64,000 nucleotides of DNA from an uncultured Jannaschia sp. (GCF_947494055.1 NZ_CANLTR010000008.1:1-64000), one strand, 5' to 3'; shown: positions 33,780-43,513, counted from the stretch's first letter. A program made the numbers and translations. The notes: generated by a model not told the origin, from the letters alone.

Positions 33780-35306
33780 GTGAACCACGTCGCCCCTTCG
33801 CTCTCTCCCGACCAGGCCCATGCCTGGGACCGCATCGCCGGCCTCCTCTCCGACAGCGGCGTCTTGATCGAGGACGGGACCGCCGGCAAGCGTCCGGACG
33901 AGGAGAGCCGGGTGATCGCCGTGACCGGCAAGGCCGGGTCGGGCAAGACGCTCCTCCTCGCCGAACTCGTCCGGACGCTGCGGGAGGCGGGCCTCGACCT
34001 CGTCTCCGGCGATTACGAACGCAAGCGGAAGGACCGGCGCAGCCTCGCCGTGCTCGCCCCGACCAACAAGGCGGCGAGCGTCCTGCGGAACCGTGGCGTG
34101 CCGGCCACGACCATCCATCGCATTCTCTACACCCCTGTCTACGATCCGGAATACGAGCGCCTCGCCGAATGGCTTGCGGGCGACGCCGACCGTCCGACGG
34201 TGGAGGGCCTCAGCGAGGAAGCGCTGGACCGCGCGAAACGCGTCTACGAGGAGACGTCCTCCGTTCCCGGCGCACTCGCCGCGGCGGGGCTGCGCGGGTC
34301 GGACTTCATCACCGGATGGAAGCGGCGGGATTCGCCTCTCGACATCGGCTTCGTCGACGAATCCTCGATGCTCGACGACAAGCAATACGAGGATCTGCGC
34401 GAAATCTTCCCAACTCTCGTCCTGTTCGGCGATCCCGCGCAGCTCGCGCCCGTGAACCAGTCCGGCCGGATGGTGTTCGATCGGTTCGAGGGCGACATCC
34501 TGCTTCATCTCGAGCGCGTCCACCGGCAGGCCGCCGACAGTCCGATTCTCGACTTGGCCCATGCACTCGGCGATCCCGATCTCGAATTCGAGGCCTTCGA
34601 GCGAATGGTCGAGGATGCGGCCGCGCGCGACGACCGCGTGCAGGTCGCCGCCCGCGTGGACAGCGACCTGATGGCCCGCTCCCCTGTCCTCGTCTGGCGA
34701 AACGCCACCCGCATCCGCATGATCCGGGCCTTCCGCAGCGCCTACGGCGCCGACGATACGCAGCTCCTGCCGGGCGAGCCGTTGATCTGCGACGGGCTCG
34801 AATTGCCGCTCAAGCATCGCAAGCGCCGGATCGACCTCGAGGCGCGAGGCCTCATCAAGGGCGCGCAGGTCGTCTATCTCGGGCCCGGACGGAAGCCGGG
34901 CTTTTCCAAGCTCCACGTCGTCGGCGCTCCCGATCCGGAGATCAGTGTCAGTTCCATCGTCAAGATCGAGCACCCGGACGAGGACGAGCCGTTCCTGCCC
35001 TTCGCCGCCCGGATGGGGGCCGCCTTCCTGCACGGCGCGGCGGTCACGATCCACAAGGCGCAGGGCTCGCAATGGGACGCGGTGCAGGTTTTCGCGCCCG
35101 ACCTCTATGCCGCCAGCCGCGCGGGACGGGTGGAGGCGGGACAGCAACTCTGGAAGCGGCTCGCCTATGTCGCGATCACGCGCGCGGTGAATCGGGTGAT
35201 CTGGGTGCGGCGTTACGCGCTGGCCAAGCCCCGCGCCGCGCTCGACACGTCGGACCTGAAGCCCGTCCGCGTGCCGCTCGCCCTGGAGGAGGACTCCCCC
35301 GAATGA
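33780..35306 (+). CDS. stand-alone RecD/Dda-like ATP-dependent DNA helicase
   Basis: 508 residues, SF1B helicase. Walker A AVTGKAGSGKTLLLAELV, motif Ia VLAPTNKAASVLR, Walker B DIGFVDESSMLDDKQ, motif III LVLFGDPAQLAPVNQSG, C-terminal AAVTIHKAQGSQWD and LAYVAITRAVNRVIWV (motifs V/VI). No RecB/RecC partners are nearby, so it is a free-standing RecD2/Dda-type enzyme, probably in repair or replication. GTG start at 33780 after GAAGGGGG. Its proximity to luxI (17 nt) suggests co-transcription. Confidence 0.85.
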   Translation: MNHVAPSLSPDQAHAWDRIAGLLSDSGVLIEDGTAGKRPDEESRVIAVTGKAGSGKTLLLAELVRTLREAGLDLVSGDYERKRKDRRSLAVLAPTNKAASVLRNRGVPATTIHRILYTPVYDPEYERLAEWLAGDADRPTVEGLSEEALDRAKRVYEETSSVPGALAAAGLRGSDFITGWKRRDSPLDIGFVDESSMLDDKQYEDLREIFPTLVLFGDPAQLAPVNQSGRMVFDRFEGDILLHLERVHRQAADSPILDLAHALGDPDLEFEAFERMVEDAAARDDRVQVAARVDSDLMARSPVLVWRNATRIRMIRAFRSAYGADDTQLLPGEPLICDGLELPLKHRKRRIDLEARGLIKGAQVVYLGPGRKPGFSKLHVVGAPDPEISVSSIVKIEHPDEDEPFLPFAARMGAAFLHGAAVTIHKAQGSQWDAVQVFAPDLYAASRAGRVEAGQQLWKRLAYVAITRAVNRVIWVRRYALAKPRAALDTSDLKPVRVPLALEEDSPE

Positions 35307-36028
35307 CCCGAACCATCCTCGTCACCGGGGCGTCCTCCGGCATCGGCGCCGCGACGGCACGCCTGTTCCTCGAGGCCGGCTGGACCGTCGGCCTGATGGC
35401 GCGGCGCGAGAGGGCGCTGCGCGAGGTGGCGGGCGACCATCCGGCGGCGCATGTCCTGCCGGGGGACGTCTCCGTTCCGGAAGACGTCGATGCCGTGGTC
35501 GACCGCTTCGTCGCGGCGGCCGGTCGGCTCGACGTCCTGTTCAACAATGCCGGCATCTTCATCCCCGCCGCCCATATCGACGAGACCTCGGTCGAGGACT
35601 GGTCCCGGGCCGTCTCCATCAACCTGACGGGCATGTTCCTGATGGCCCGGGCCGCGTACCGGGTCATGCGAGGGCAGGGCGGCGGGCGGATCGTCAACAA
35701 CGGCTCGATCAGCGCCCATGTCCCGCGCGAGGGCGCGGTCAGCTACACCGTCACCAAACACGCGATCACAGGGCTCACGCGGCAACTCGCGCTCGACGGC
35801 CGCTCGCTCGGCATCGCCTGCGGACAGATCGACATCGGCAACGCCCGCACGCCGCTTCTCGAGGAACTCGACGCGGCGCAGCGCGCCAGTGGCGGGGACG
35901 GCGTGCCGATGATGGCGGTGGAGGATGCCGCAAGGGCCGTCCTCCACATGGCCGACCTGCCACCGGACACGAACGTCCTGACCATGACGATCATGGCGAA
36001 CGCGATGCCCTATGTCGGGCGCGGCTAG
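35303..36028 (+). CDS. short-chain dehydrogenase/reductase
   Basis: 241 residues, classical SDR: coenzyme loop LVTGASSGIGAATARLF, NNAG in LFNNAGIFIPAA, catalytic Ser in NNGSISAH and YxxxK in SYTVTKHAITG. The Arg pair in LMARRERALRE suggests NADP(H). Substrate unknown. The ATG overlaps the helicase stop (ATGA at 35303-35306), so it is the last gene of the luxI-helicase set. Confidence 0.9.
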   Translation: MTRTILVTGASSGIGAATARLFLEAGWTVGLMARRERALREVAGDHPAAHVLPGDVSVPEDVDAVVDRFVAAAGRLDVLFNNAGIFIPAAHIDETSVEDWSRAVSINLTGMFLMARAAYRVMRGQGGGRIVNNGSISAHVPREGAVSYTVTKHAITGLTRQLALDGRSLGIACGQIDIGNARTPLLEELDAAQRASGGDGVPMMAVEDAARAVLHMADLPPDTNVLTMTIMANAMPYVGRG

Positions 36029-36106
36029 TGGCGGAACTCGTTGCCTGGACCGCGGCGTCTCCGCGCCCTGACCGCTCGCGGATAACGAGCCAGTCCATCG
36101 AGTTCC

Positions 36107-36862
36107 TCAAAGCCGCGTGTATCGGAAGATCGCGGATGCGCCCCAGCCGGCCGCCACCGCGATGAAGAGCGACAGACAGCCGTAGATCAGCGGCTGTTCG
36201 TGCGCGAGAACGTAGAGCCATCGCTCCAGCCCGACTTTCTGGACGTAGAGCGCGGTCGCGTAGCTGTCCGTGACGCGGCCGTCCTGCGTCAGGTAGATGC
36301 GCGTGGTGTAGTTGCCCTCGGTCAGCGCGGCGGGCAGGGCGATCTTGGTCGAGAACAGCGTCCCTTCGCGCAGATCGACCGCATCCTCCGACGTCGTGTA
36401 GGCTCCGGCATCCGTGTTGACCCGGACCAGCGCGTTCAGGAAGTCCGGGTCCTTCCGCGCCATCCGCGCCCCCCCCGGTGCCGACAACGCGCGTCGCGTC
36501 GTGATCCGCCAGCGCAGATCCTCCTCCGGGCTCAACGCCTCCGCGATCGGCCGGCTCGACGCGACGGCGTAGAAGCTGGGCACGCCCTCCATTTCGACGC
36601 TGTCCGCGTTCACCCAGATCCCCATGACGCGATCCTTGCGCCGGACGGCCACGTCCTCCCGCGGCCCCGCCACGGTGATGAGGATCGCCATCTTGGTGTC
36701 GAAGTTGCGCGGCGCATCGCGCCGGATCGCGCCGAAGATAAGGATCTCCGAGCCGTCGAAACTGGTGGAGATCGACACGCGGTCCTGGCTCAGATCGGCC
36801 ACGATCTCCTCCGCTCGCGCTGGCAGCGCGATCGAAAGGAGGAGCAGGATCGCCCGGATCAT
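36107..36862 (-). CDS. TIGR02186 family membrane-anchored protein
   Basis: 251 residues: signal peptide (MIRAILLLLSIALPARAEEI), a beta-rich extracytoplasmic domain with ISTSFDGSEILIFGAIRRDA, and one C-terminal membrane helix (PLIYGCLSLFIAVAAGWGAS). This matches TIGR02186, a family found next to TauE/SafE-type permeases in alphaproteobacteria; the role is unproven. Start 36862 overlaps the permease stop (ATGA), supporting a joint function in anion or sulfur-compound handling. Confidence 0.85.
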   Translation of the reverse strand: MIRAILLLLSIALPARAEEIVADLSQDRVSISTSFDGSEILIFGAIRRDAPRNFDTKMAILITVAGPREDVAVRRKDRVMGIWVNADSVEMEGVPSFYAVASSRPIAEALSPEEDLRWRITTRRALSAPGGARMARKDPDFLNALVRVNTDAGAYTTSEDAVDLREGTLFSTKIALPAALTEGNYTTRIYLTQDGRVTDSYATALYVQKVGLERWLYVLAHEQPLIYGCLSLFIAVAAGWGASAIFRYTRL

Positions 36863-37782
36863 CCCGGTCCTCCCACGCCGATCGAGTAGAGCTCCGACGG
36901 CTCGAGGAGCAGGTCGAGCGCCAGCTTGCCGCACATGAGGAGGACCATCGTCGCCAGCAGGATGCGGAGCTGCTCGGCCTTCAGCCGCGTCCCGATCCGT
37001 GTGCCGAACTGCGCCCCGATCACGCCGCCGACGAGCAGGAGGACGGCCAGCACCATGTCCACCGTGTAGTTGGTCATCGCGTGGAGCAGCGTGGTGAAGG
37101 CGGTGACGAAGATGATCTGGAACAAAGACGTGCCGATGACGACCTTTGTCGGCATGCCGAGCAGGTAGATCATCGCCGGCACCATGATGAAGCCGCCGCC
37201 CACCCCCATGATCGCCGCGAGCACGCCGACGAGCAGGCCGACGGCAAGGGGCGGGATGACGCTGATATAGAGGCCGCTCGCGCGGAACTTCATCTTGAAG
37301 GGCAGCGCGTGGATCCAGTTGCGCTGCCGCCGCACGGTCCGGGCGGCCGGTCCAGCCGCGCGGGCGCGGCGGATGGCGTTCAGGCTCTCGACGAACATCA
37401 GCCCGCCGATCACCGCGAGGAACAGGACGTAGCAGAGGTTCACCAGCAGATCGACCTGACCCAGATCGCGCAGGACGGAGAAGACCTGCACCCCGATCGC
37501 CGCGCCCAGAAGGCCGCCGATCAGCAGCACCGTGCCCATCCGCAGGTCGACCGTCCGCCGCCGGAAATGGGCCAGGACGCCGGAGATGCTGGAAGCGACG
37601 ATCTGGTTCGTTCCGGTCGCCACGGCCACGGCGGGCGGGATGCCGATCATGAACAGCAGCGGCGTCAGAAGGAACCCGCCGCCGACCCCGAACATCCCCG
37701 ACAGGATGCCGACCAGCCCGCCCAGCCCGAGGATGAGAAAGGCATTGACCGAGACTTCGGCGATCGGGAGGTAGATCTGCAC
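36859..37782 (-). CDS. TauE/SafE family permease (sulfite exporter-like)
   Basis: About 307 residues with eight hydrophobic segments and the two family repeats, each with a glycine-rich GMFGVGGGFLLTP or IMGVGGGFIMVPA motif. The family moves sulfite, sulfoacetate or other small anions across the inner membrane. I take the GTG at 37782 (giving MQIYLPIAEVSVNAFLILG) with GAGG upstream; an ATG 57 nt further up adds a non-conserved extension. Coupled to the TIGR02186 gene by a 4-nt overlap. Sulfite export beside three sulfotransferase genes elsewhere in the window may be coincidence. Confidence 0.88.
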   Translation of the reverse strand: MQIYLPIAEVSVNAFLILGLGGLVGILSGMFGVGGGFLLTPLLFMIGIPPAVAVATGTNQIVASSISGVLAHFRRRTVDLRMGTVLLIGGLLGAAIGVQVFSVLRDLGQVDLLVNLCYVLFLAVIGGLMFVESLNAIRRARAAGPAARTVRRQRNWIHALPFKMKFRASGLYISVIPPLAVGLLVGVLAAIMGVGGGFIMVPAMIYLLGMPTKVVIGTSLFQIIFVTAFTTLLHAMTNYTVDMVLAVLLLVGGVIGAQFGTRIGTRLKAEQLRILLATMVLLMCGKLALDLLLEPSELYSIGVGGPG

Positions 37783-37914
37783 CAAGGCACCTCGCGGGGC
37801 GGGTATATCCTCTAAACGGCCTTGCGCGAAGTCTGTCAAACCCCGGCCCGATCACGAGTCCCGTGCGGGCCAAGGCAGGCGCGCGCTGGCGCCATCGTCG
37901 CCATGCGCCTGGCC

Positions 37915-38880
37915 CTAACGTTCCTTTATGTAAGGCTCGCCGCCGGCCCGGGGCGGGATGGCCCGGCCGACGAAGCCCGCGAGGATCACCACGGTCAGGA
38001 TGTAGGGCAGGGCCTGCATGAACTGCGTCGGCACCGTGATGTCGAAGACCTCGATCGTCTGGAACCGGTTGCCGAGCGCCTCGAGCAGGCCGAACAGCAG
38101 CGTCGCGCCGAGCGCGTACCACGGCCGCCACTTCGCGAAGATCAGCGCGGCCAGCGCGATGAAGCCGCGCCCCGCCGACATTTCCTTGACGAAGCCGGCC
38201 GAGAGCGCGGTGGCGAGATAGGCGCCGGCGAGGCCCGTCAGCAGGCCGCAGATCATCACCGCCGCGTAGCGCAGTCCCACGACCGACACGCCAGCCGTGT
38301 CCACGGCCGCCGGGTTCTCGCCCACGGCGCGCAGGCGGAGGCCGAACCGCGTGCGGTAGAGCACCCACCAGGTGAGCGGCACGCAGAGGAGCCCGATATA
38401 GACGAGCGCCGAATGGCCCGACAGAAGGTTCGCGTAGATCGGGCCGAGCAGCGGCACGTCGGCGATCTCGCGCGCGAAGGGCAGGTCGATCTCCTGGAAC
38501 CGCGCCGCGCCCATAAGCTGCGGCGTGCGTCCGCCGAGCCCGAACCACGCCTCGCCCACCACAACGGTCAGGCCCGAGGCGAGGAAGTTGATCGCCACGC
38601 CCGAGATGAGCTGGTTGCCGCGGAACGTGATCGAGGCGACCCCGTGGATCGCCGCCAGCATCAGCGACGCGCCGATCCCCGCGAGGCAGCCGAGCCAGAC
38701 GTTGCCGGTGTAGCTCGCCGCCGCGGCCGACAGGAAGGCGGAGGCCAGCATCTTGCCCTCCAGCCCGATGTCGAAGATCCCCGCCCGCTCGCTGAACAGC
38801 CCGGCAAGGCAGGCGAAGAGCAGCGGCGTCGCCAGCCGCAGCGTCGAGTCGAGTATCTGGAGAAGGCCCAGGAAATCCAT
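37915..38880 (-). CDS. BMP-type ABC transporter, permease 2
   Basis: 321 residues, about eight to nine membrane segments. Typical of the nucleoside-type (BmpA/Nup/YufQ-like) permeases: FSERAGIFDIGLEGKMLASA near the N-terminus, FRGNQLISGVAINFLASGL, and LRAVGENPAAVDTAGV, the coupling-helix loop that meets the ATPase. Last gene of the transporter operon. Confidence 0.9.
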   Translation of the reverse strand: MDFLGLLQILDSTLRLATPLLFACLAGLFSERAGIFDIGLEGKMLASAFLSAAAASYTGNVWLGCLAGIGASLMLAAIHGVASITFRGNQLISGVAINFLASGLTVVVGEAWFGLGGRTPQLMGAARFQEIDLPFAREIADVPLLGPIYANLLSGHSALVYIGLLCVPLTWWVLYRTRFGLRLRAVGENPAAVDTAGVSVVGLRYAAVMICGLLTGLAGAYLATALSAGFVKEMSAGRGFIALAALIFAKWRPWYALGATLLFGLLEALGNRFQTIEVFDITVPTQFMQALPYILTVVILAGFVGRAIPPRAGGEPYIKER

Positions 38881-38895
38881 GTCAGCCCGCCCCCG

Positions 38896-40080
38896 TCACG
38901 GTTCCACCTTCCGCTCCTTCGGATCGCCATCCGAACGCGTCGCGCTTGTCGGCAGGGCGGGCTCCGGGCGGCGGCGATTCAGGAACAGCGCCTCCATCGG
39001 TGCCCGCACCATGTTGTCGAGCGCGCCGGTGAACAGGATGACGAGCGCCTGGATCACCAGGATCATCTCGCGGGAGATGGCGGGGATATCGAACTCCACG
39101 TAGCCCCCGCCCTGGTAGAGCATCCCGAAGAGAAGCGCGGCGAGGCAGATGCCGATCGGATGCGACCGGCCCATCAGCGCCACCGCGATGCCGACGAAGC
39201 CCGCCCCCTGCACCGGGTCGATCACCAGACGCTCGGCCTCGCCCATCACCGCGTTGATCGCCATCAGCCCGCAAAGCCCGCCCGAGATCAGCATCGCCAC
39301 CATGATGATCTTCGTGGGGGAGATGCCCGCGTAGAGCGCGGCCGGCTCGGAATGGCCGAAGGCACGGATCTCGTAGCCGAGCCGCGTCCGCCAGAGCAGC
39401 GCCCAGACGGCGAATCCGGCCAGGAGCGCCAGCAGGAAGGCGATGTTGAGCGGGGCGCGGCAGACCGACGCGATCGGCCGCTCGACGCAACCCCAGCCCA
39501 TGAGCGCGTAGAGGTCGCCGATCGCCGGCAGGTTGGTCGCCGCCGCGAACCGTGCCGTCTCGGGCGAGCCGCCGGCGCCGGGCACCAGCAGGACACGGGA
39601 GAGCAGATAGACCATCAGCGCCGAGGCGATGAAGTTGAACATGATCGTCGTGATGACGATGTGGCTGCCCCGCCGGGCCTGCAACCAGGCCGGGATCGCC
39701 GCCCAGGCCGCCCCGAACAGAGCCGCCCCCGTCATCGCCGCCAGCAGCGCCAGCGACCAGTGCGGCCACGGCACGTAGAGGAGCGCGAGCGCGACGCCGA
39801 GCCCGCCCAGCATCGCCTGCCCCTCGCCGCCGATGTTGAAGAGCCGCGCGTGGAAGGCGACCGCGACGCCGAGGCCCGTGAAGATGAAGTTCGTCGCGTA
39901 GTAGAGCGTGTAGCTCCACCCGTCCGCCGACCCCACGGCTCCCTCGATCAGCAACGACAGAACCTCGAACGGGTCCTCGCCGATGAAGCCCACGACGAGG
40001 CCCGACACGATCAGCGCGAGCGTCAGGTTGAGGAGCGGGATCAGCGCGATGTCGGCCCATTTCGGCAGCGCGTCGTTCAT
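38896..40080 (-). CDS. BMP-type ABC transporter, permease 1
   Basis: 394 residues, the longer partner of the permease pair. FHARLFNIGGEGQAMLGG, ITTIMFNFIASALMVYLLSR and IRAFGHSEPAALYAGI (coupling loop) are family marks. The start at 40080 overlaps the ATPase stop (ATGA). It ends with a hydrophilic tail rich in Arg and Pro. Confidence 0.9.
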   Translation of the reverse strand: MNDALPKWADIALIPLLNLTLALIVSGLVVGFIGEDPFEVLSLLIEGAVGSADGWSYTLYYATNFIFTGLGVAVAFHARLFNIGGEGQAMLGGLGVALALLYVPWPHWSLALLAAMTGAALFGAAWAAIPAWLQARRGSHIVITTIMFNFIASALMVYLLSRVLLVPGAGGSPETARFAAATNLPAIGDLYALMGWGCVERPIASVCRAPLNIAFLLALLAGFAVWALLWRTRLGYEIRAFGHSEPAALYAGISPTKIIMVAMLISGGLCGLMAINAVMGEAERLVIDPVQGAGFVGIAVALMGRSHPIGICLAALLFGMLYQGGGYVEFDIPAISREMILVIQALVILFTGALDNMVRAPMEALFLNRRRPEPALPTSATRSDGDPKERKVEP

Positions 40081-41636
40081 GCCGCCGCACCCGCCATGCC
40101 CGCCATCAGGAGGCCGAGCTCCCGCTGGTCGGTCTCCCCGGGCAGGCGCTCGCCCATGATGCGGCCGTCGAACATCACCGCGATCCGGTCCGAGAGCGCC
40201 ATGATCTCGTCGAGTTCCACCGAGACGAGGAGGATCGCCTTGCCCTGGTCGCGCAGGGCGACGATCTGCTCGTGGATGAACTCGATCGCGCCGATATCCA
40301 CGCCCCGCGTCGGCTGGCCGATGAGGAGGAGGTCGGGGTTCCGCTCGATCTCGCGGGCCAAAACGATCTTCTGCTGGTTGCCGCCCGAGAAGTTCTTGGC
40401 GGCGAGCGTCGGGTCCGGCGGTCGCACGTCGAAGCGGCGCATCTTGTCGTCGCAATCGGCGCGCATGGCCGCGTGATCCATGAACAGGCCGGAGCTGAAG
40501 CGCGGATCGGAATGGTAGCCGAAGGCCACGTTCTCCCAGGCGCGGTAATCCATCACCAGCCCCTCGCGCTGGCGGTCCTCGGGCACGTGGGCGATGCCGC
40601 GGGCGCGCCGCGTCCGCGCGTCGCTCGCCGTGCCGGTCAGGTCGATTTCCTGTCCGTTCATGCGGATGGAGCCGGTGCCGTTCGCGTAGCCGCCCAGCAC
40701 CTCCAGAAGCTCGGACTGCCCGTTGCCCGACACGCCGGCAATGCCGAGGATCTCGCCCGCCCGGATCGTCAGGTCGATCCCGCGGAGGCGCTCGACCTTC
40801 TGCTCGTCCACGACGCGCAGGTCGCGCACCTCCAGAACCACGTCGCCCGGCCGCGCCGGCGCCTTGTCGACGCGCAGCAGCACCTTGCGTCCGACCATCA
40901 GCTCGGCCAGTTCCTCGGGCGAGGTCTCGGCGGTCGGCACCGTCGCCGTCATCTCGCCGCGCCGCATGACCGAGACGGAGTCGGTGATCTCCATGATCTC
41001 GCGCAGCTTGTGGGTGATGAGGATGATCGTCTTCCCCTCGTCGCGAAGCCCGCGCAGGATGCGGAACAGGTGATCCGCCTCCGCCGGCGTCAGCACGCCC
41101 GTCGGCTCGTCGAGGATCAGGATGTCCGCCTCGCGGTAGAGCGCCTTCAGGATCTCGACCCGCTGCTGCTGGCCCACGCCCAGTTCCTCGATCACCGCTT
41201 CGGGATCGACGTCCATCTCGTAATCGTCGGCAAGCTGCTTCAGGAGCCGCCGCGCCTTGGCGAGCGACGGCTTCAGGAGGCGCCCGTCCTCTGCCCCGAG
41301 GATGACGTTCTCCAGCACGGTGAAGTTCTCGACCAGCTTGAAGTGCTGGAACACCATGCCGATGCCCGCGTCGATCGCGGCCTGGCTGTCGGGGATCTCC
41401 GTGCGCCGCCCGCCGATCAGGATCTCGCCCGCATCGGCCCGGTAGAAGCCGTAGAGGATCGACATCAACGTCGACTTGCCCGCGCCGTTCTCACCGATGA
41501 TGCCGTGGATCGTGCCGCGGCGCACCTCGATGGAGATGTCGCGGTTGGCCTGGACCGGCCCGAAGGACTTGGAGATGCCGCGAAGCTCGATGGCCAGGGC
41601 GGCATCGCCCTCGTCGCGCGGGGCGGCCCGGCTCAT
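40077..41636 (-). CDS. BMP-type ABC transporter, dual ATP-binding protein
   Basis: 519 residues with two nucleotide-binding domains, as in RbsA/YufO. NBD1: Walker A HGIIGENGAGKSTLMSILY, LGVGQQQRVEILKAL signature, DILILDEPTGVLTP Walker B. NBD2: degenerate Walker A LGIAGVSGNGQSELLEVLGG, signature NFSGGNQQKIVLAREI, LLIGQPTRGVDIGA. This asymmetry is normal for the sugar/nucleoside class. Overlaps neighbours by 4 nt on both sides. Confidence 0.93.
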   Translation of the reverse strand: MSRAAPRDEGDAALAIELRGISKSFGPVQANRDISIEVRRGTIHGIIGENGAGKSTLMSILYGFYRADAGEILIGGRRTEIPDSQAAIDAGIGMVFQHFKLVENFTVLENVILGAEDGRLLKPSLAKARRLLKQLADDYEMDVDPEAVIEELGVGQQQRVEILKALYREADILILDEPTGVLTPAEADHLFRILRGLRDEGKTIILITHKLREIMEITDSVSVMRRGEMTATVPTAETSPEELAELMVGRKVLLRVDKAPARPGDVVLEVRDLRVVDEQKVERLRGIDLTIRAGEILGIAGVSGNGQSELLEVLGGYANGTGSIRMNGQEIDLTGTASDARTRRARGIAHVPEDRQREGLVMDYRAWENVAFGYHSDPRFSSGLFMDHAAMRADCDDKMRRFDVRPPDPTLAAKNFSGGNQQKIVLAREIERNPDLLLIGQPTRGVDIGAIEFIHEQIVALRDQGKAILLVSVELDEIMALSDRIAVMFDGRIMGERLPGETDQRELGLLMAGMAGAAA

Positions 41637-41998
41637 TCGCTCTCCACGAACCCCGCGACATGCGCGAGCCCGCCTTCGCCCAGCGTGCCGACATAGACGA
41701 GCCGCGCGAAGGGCTCGCCCGACCGGTCGATCCGCGCCCGCACCATCGCCGTGCCATGCGTCACCTGCGGCGTGCCGACCGGCAGCAGGACAGCGTCGGG
41801 CAGGTTGTCGCGGAATATCTTGAGATAGGCCGCAATCCCCTCGACGTCCGTGATCGGGGCCGGCGCGTGCGGGTCCGCGTAGGTGAACGAGGCCGCGAGG
41901 GCCTCGTCCAGGATCGCCGCGCGGGCCTCCGCGTCGGCCTCGTTCCAGGCCGAGAGAAGCGTCAGCAGCGTCTCGCCGGGATTGCCCGCCTCCGCCAT
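41633..41998 (-). CDS. NTF2-like (SnoaL-type) protein within the transporter operon
   Basis: 121 residues. LLTLLSAWNEADAEARAAIL, then FTYADPHAPAPITDVEGIAAYL and the C-terminal sheet VGTPQVTHGTAMVRARIDRS fit the NTF2-like cone fold. Such proteins can be isomerases or ligand-binding proteins; no catalytic residues can be assigned. It sits between the substrate-binding protein and the ATPase with overlapping ends (1 and 4 nt), so it probably acts on or near the imported compound. Confidence 0.7.
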   Translation of the reverse strand: MAEAGNPGETLLTLLSAWNEADAEARAAILDEALAASFTYADPHAPAPITDVEGIAAYLKIFRDNLPDAVLLPVGTPQVTHGTAMVRARIDRSGEPFARLVYVGTLGEGGLAHVAGFVESE

Positions 41999-42993
41999 CA
42001 GTAGGCCGGGCAGTTATTGTCGGAGAGGTAGTCGTGCACTTCGACCTCGCCGGAGGCGATCTGCGCCTTCGCCTCGTCGATGGCCGCCGTCATCTCCTCG
42101 GTCACGAGCTCCTGGTTGTTCTCGTCCACCGCGACGCCCACGCCCTCGTTCTCGAGGCCCAGCACCTCGACCCCGGTCTCCAGCTCGCCGGCCTCGCCCG
42201 CCGTGAAGGCGTCGTAGACCGCGTTGTCGACCCGCTTGACCATGGAGGTCAGCACTTCGCCCGGATGCAGGTAGTTCTGGTTGCTGTCCACGCCGATCGA
42301 CAGGATGTCGGCATCCGCCGCCGCCTGCAGCACGCCGATCCCGGTGCCGCCGGCCGCCGCGTAGACCACGTCGGAGCCCTGGCTGATCTGCGAGCGGGTC
42401 AGCTCGGCACCCTTCACCGGGTCGTTCCACGCGGTCGGCGTGGTGCCCGTCATGTTGACGATCACGTCGATGTCCGGGCTCACCGCCTTCGCGCCCTGCG
42501 CGTAGCCGCAGGCGAACTTGGAGATCAGCGGCACGTCCATCCCGCCGATGAAGCTGACCGTGCCCGTCTCGGAGGCCATCGCGGCCATCATGCCCACGAG
42601 GTAGCTGCCCTCGTGCTCGGAGAAGACGATGGACTTCACGTTCGGCTGCTCGACGACGCTGTCGACGATGACGAAATCGGTGTCGGGATAGTCGGGCGCG
42701 ACCGCATCCAGCGTGGAAGCGTTGGCGAAGCCCAGCACCACGACCGGGTTCGCGCCGCGCTCGGCCATGCGGCGCATCGTCTGCTCGCGCTGCGCCTCGT
42801 TGGCGAGCTCGGTCTCGTAGTATTCGCCACCGGTCTCCTCGACCCAGCGCTGCGCGCCGTTGAAGGCGGATTCGTTGAAGCTCTTGTCGAACTTGCCGCC
42901 GAGATCGATGATCAGCCCCGGATCGGCCAGCGCCGCCCCGGCGCCCAGGGCGAGCGCCGCCGAGGCCCCCATCAGGGTCTTGAAGATGGTCAT
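41998..42993 (-). CDS. BMP family substrate-binding lipoprotein/periplasmic protein
   Basis: 331 residues. Signal peptide MTIFKTLMGASAALALGAGA, cleavage probably after ALA. The BMP (PF02608) body shows GLIIDLGGKFDKSFNESAFN, VVLGFANASTLDAVAPDYPD, FSEHEGSYLVGMMAAMASET, FIGGMDVPLISKF and YAAAGGTGIGVLQAA. Relatives bind nucleosides or purines. First gene of a complete importer operon; the 124 bp upstream should hold the promoter. Confidence 0.93.
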   Translation of the reverse strand: MTIFKTLMGASAALALGAGAALADPGLIIDLGGKFDKSFNESAFNGAQRWVEETGGEYYETELANEAQREQTMRRMAERGANPVVVLGFANASTLDAVAPDYPDTDFVIVDSVVEQPNVKSIVFSEHEGSYLVGMMAAMASETGTVSFIGGMDVPLISKFACGYAQGAKAVSPDIDVIVNMTGTTPTAWNDPVKGAELTRSQISQGSDVVYAAAGGTGIGVLQAAADADILSIGVDSNQNYLHPGEVLTSMVKRVDNAVYDAFTAGEAGELETGVEVLGLENEGVGVAVDENNQELVTEEMTAAIDEAKAQIASGEVEVHDYLSDNNCPAY

Positions 42994-43117
42994 GTGTCAC
43001 TCCCGTCGAAGGGCGCGCGTCGGCCCGTCCCGAACCCCTCGCGCCGCGATTGATGGACCGGATAAGGCCGCAGGGGGGCGGGAAGGTCAACCGCCCTGTC
43101 GGGGATATGACCCCTCG

Positions 43118-43513
43118 TCAGAAGGACGTGACGAGGATCAGGGCGTCCGTGCCGCCGTAATAGCCACGGCGCCGACCGGCCTCTCGCCAGCCGGTCCGCG
43201 CGTAGAGCGCACGCGCCGCGGCGTTGTCGGCCGCGACTTCGAGGAACCCCGTCCCCGCGCCCCGGTCGCGCGCCGTCGCCGCAAAGGCGGAGACCAGGGC
43301 GCGCCCCTCTCCCCGCCGCCGATGCTCCGGTGCCACCACGAGCGTCAGGAGCTCCGCCTCGTCCAGCGTCACCCGCCCGATGGCGAACCCGGCCGGGCTT
43401 GTGACGACGATGGTCTCGGGGGCCGAGAGCGTCGCGGCGAAGGCGGCCTCCGACCAGCGGGCGGCGCCGTCGAAGGCGGACGCGTGCAGCGCCGCCATCT
43501 CCGCCGGCGTCAC
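43118..43513 (-). CDS. rimI: ribosomal-protein-alanine N-acetyltransferase
   Basis: 131 residues, GNAT fold. LTLVVAPEHRRRGEGRALVSA is the acetyl-CoA loop (R/Q-x-x-G-x-G/A), then FLEVAADNAAARALYARTGW, the usual RimI ending motif. The GTG at 43513 overlaps the tsaB stop (GTGA), and the tsaB-rimI pairing is widespread, which supports the assignment over a generic GNAT. Confidence 0.88.
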   Translation of the reverse strand: MTPAEMAALHASAFDGAARWSEAAFAATLSAPETIVVTSPAGFAIGRVTLDEAELLTLVVAPEHRRRGEGRALVSAFAATARDRGAGTGFLEVAADNAAARALYARTGWREAGRRRGYYGGTDALILVTSF

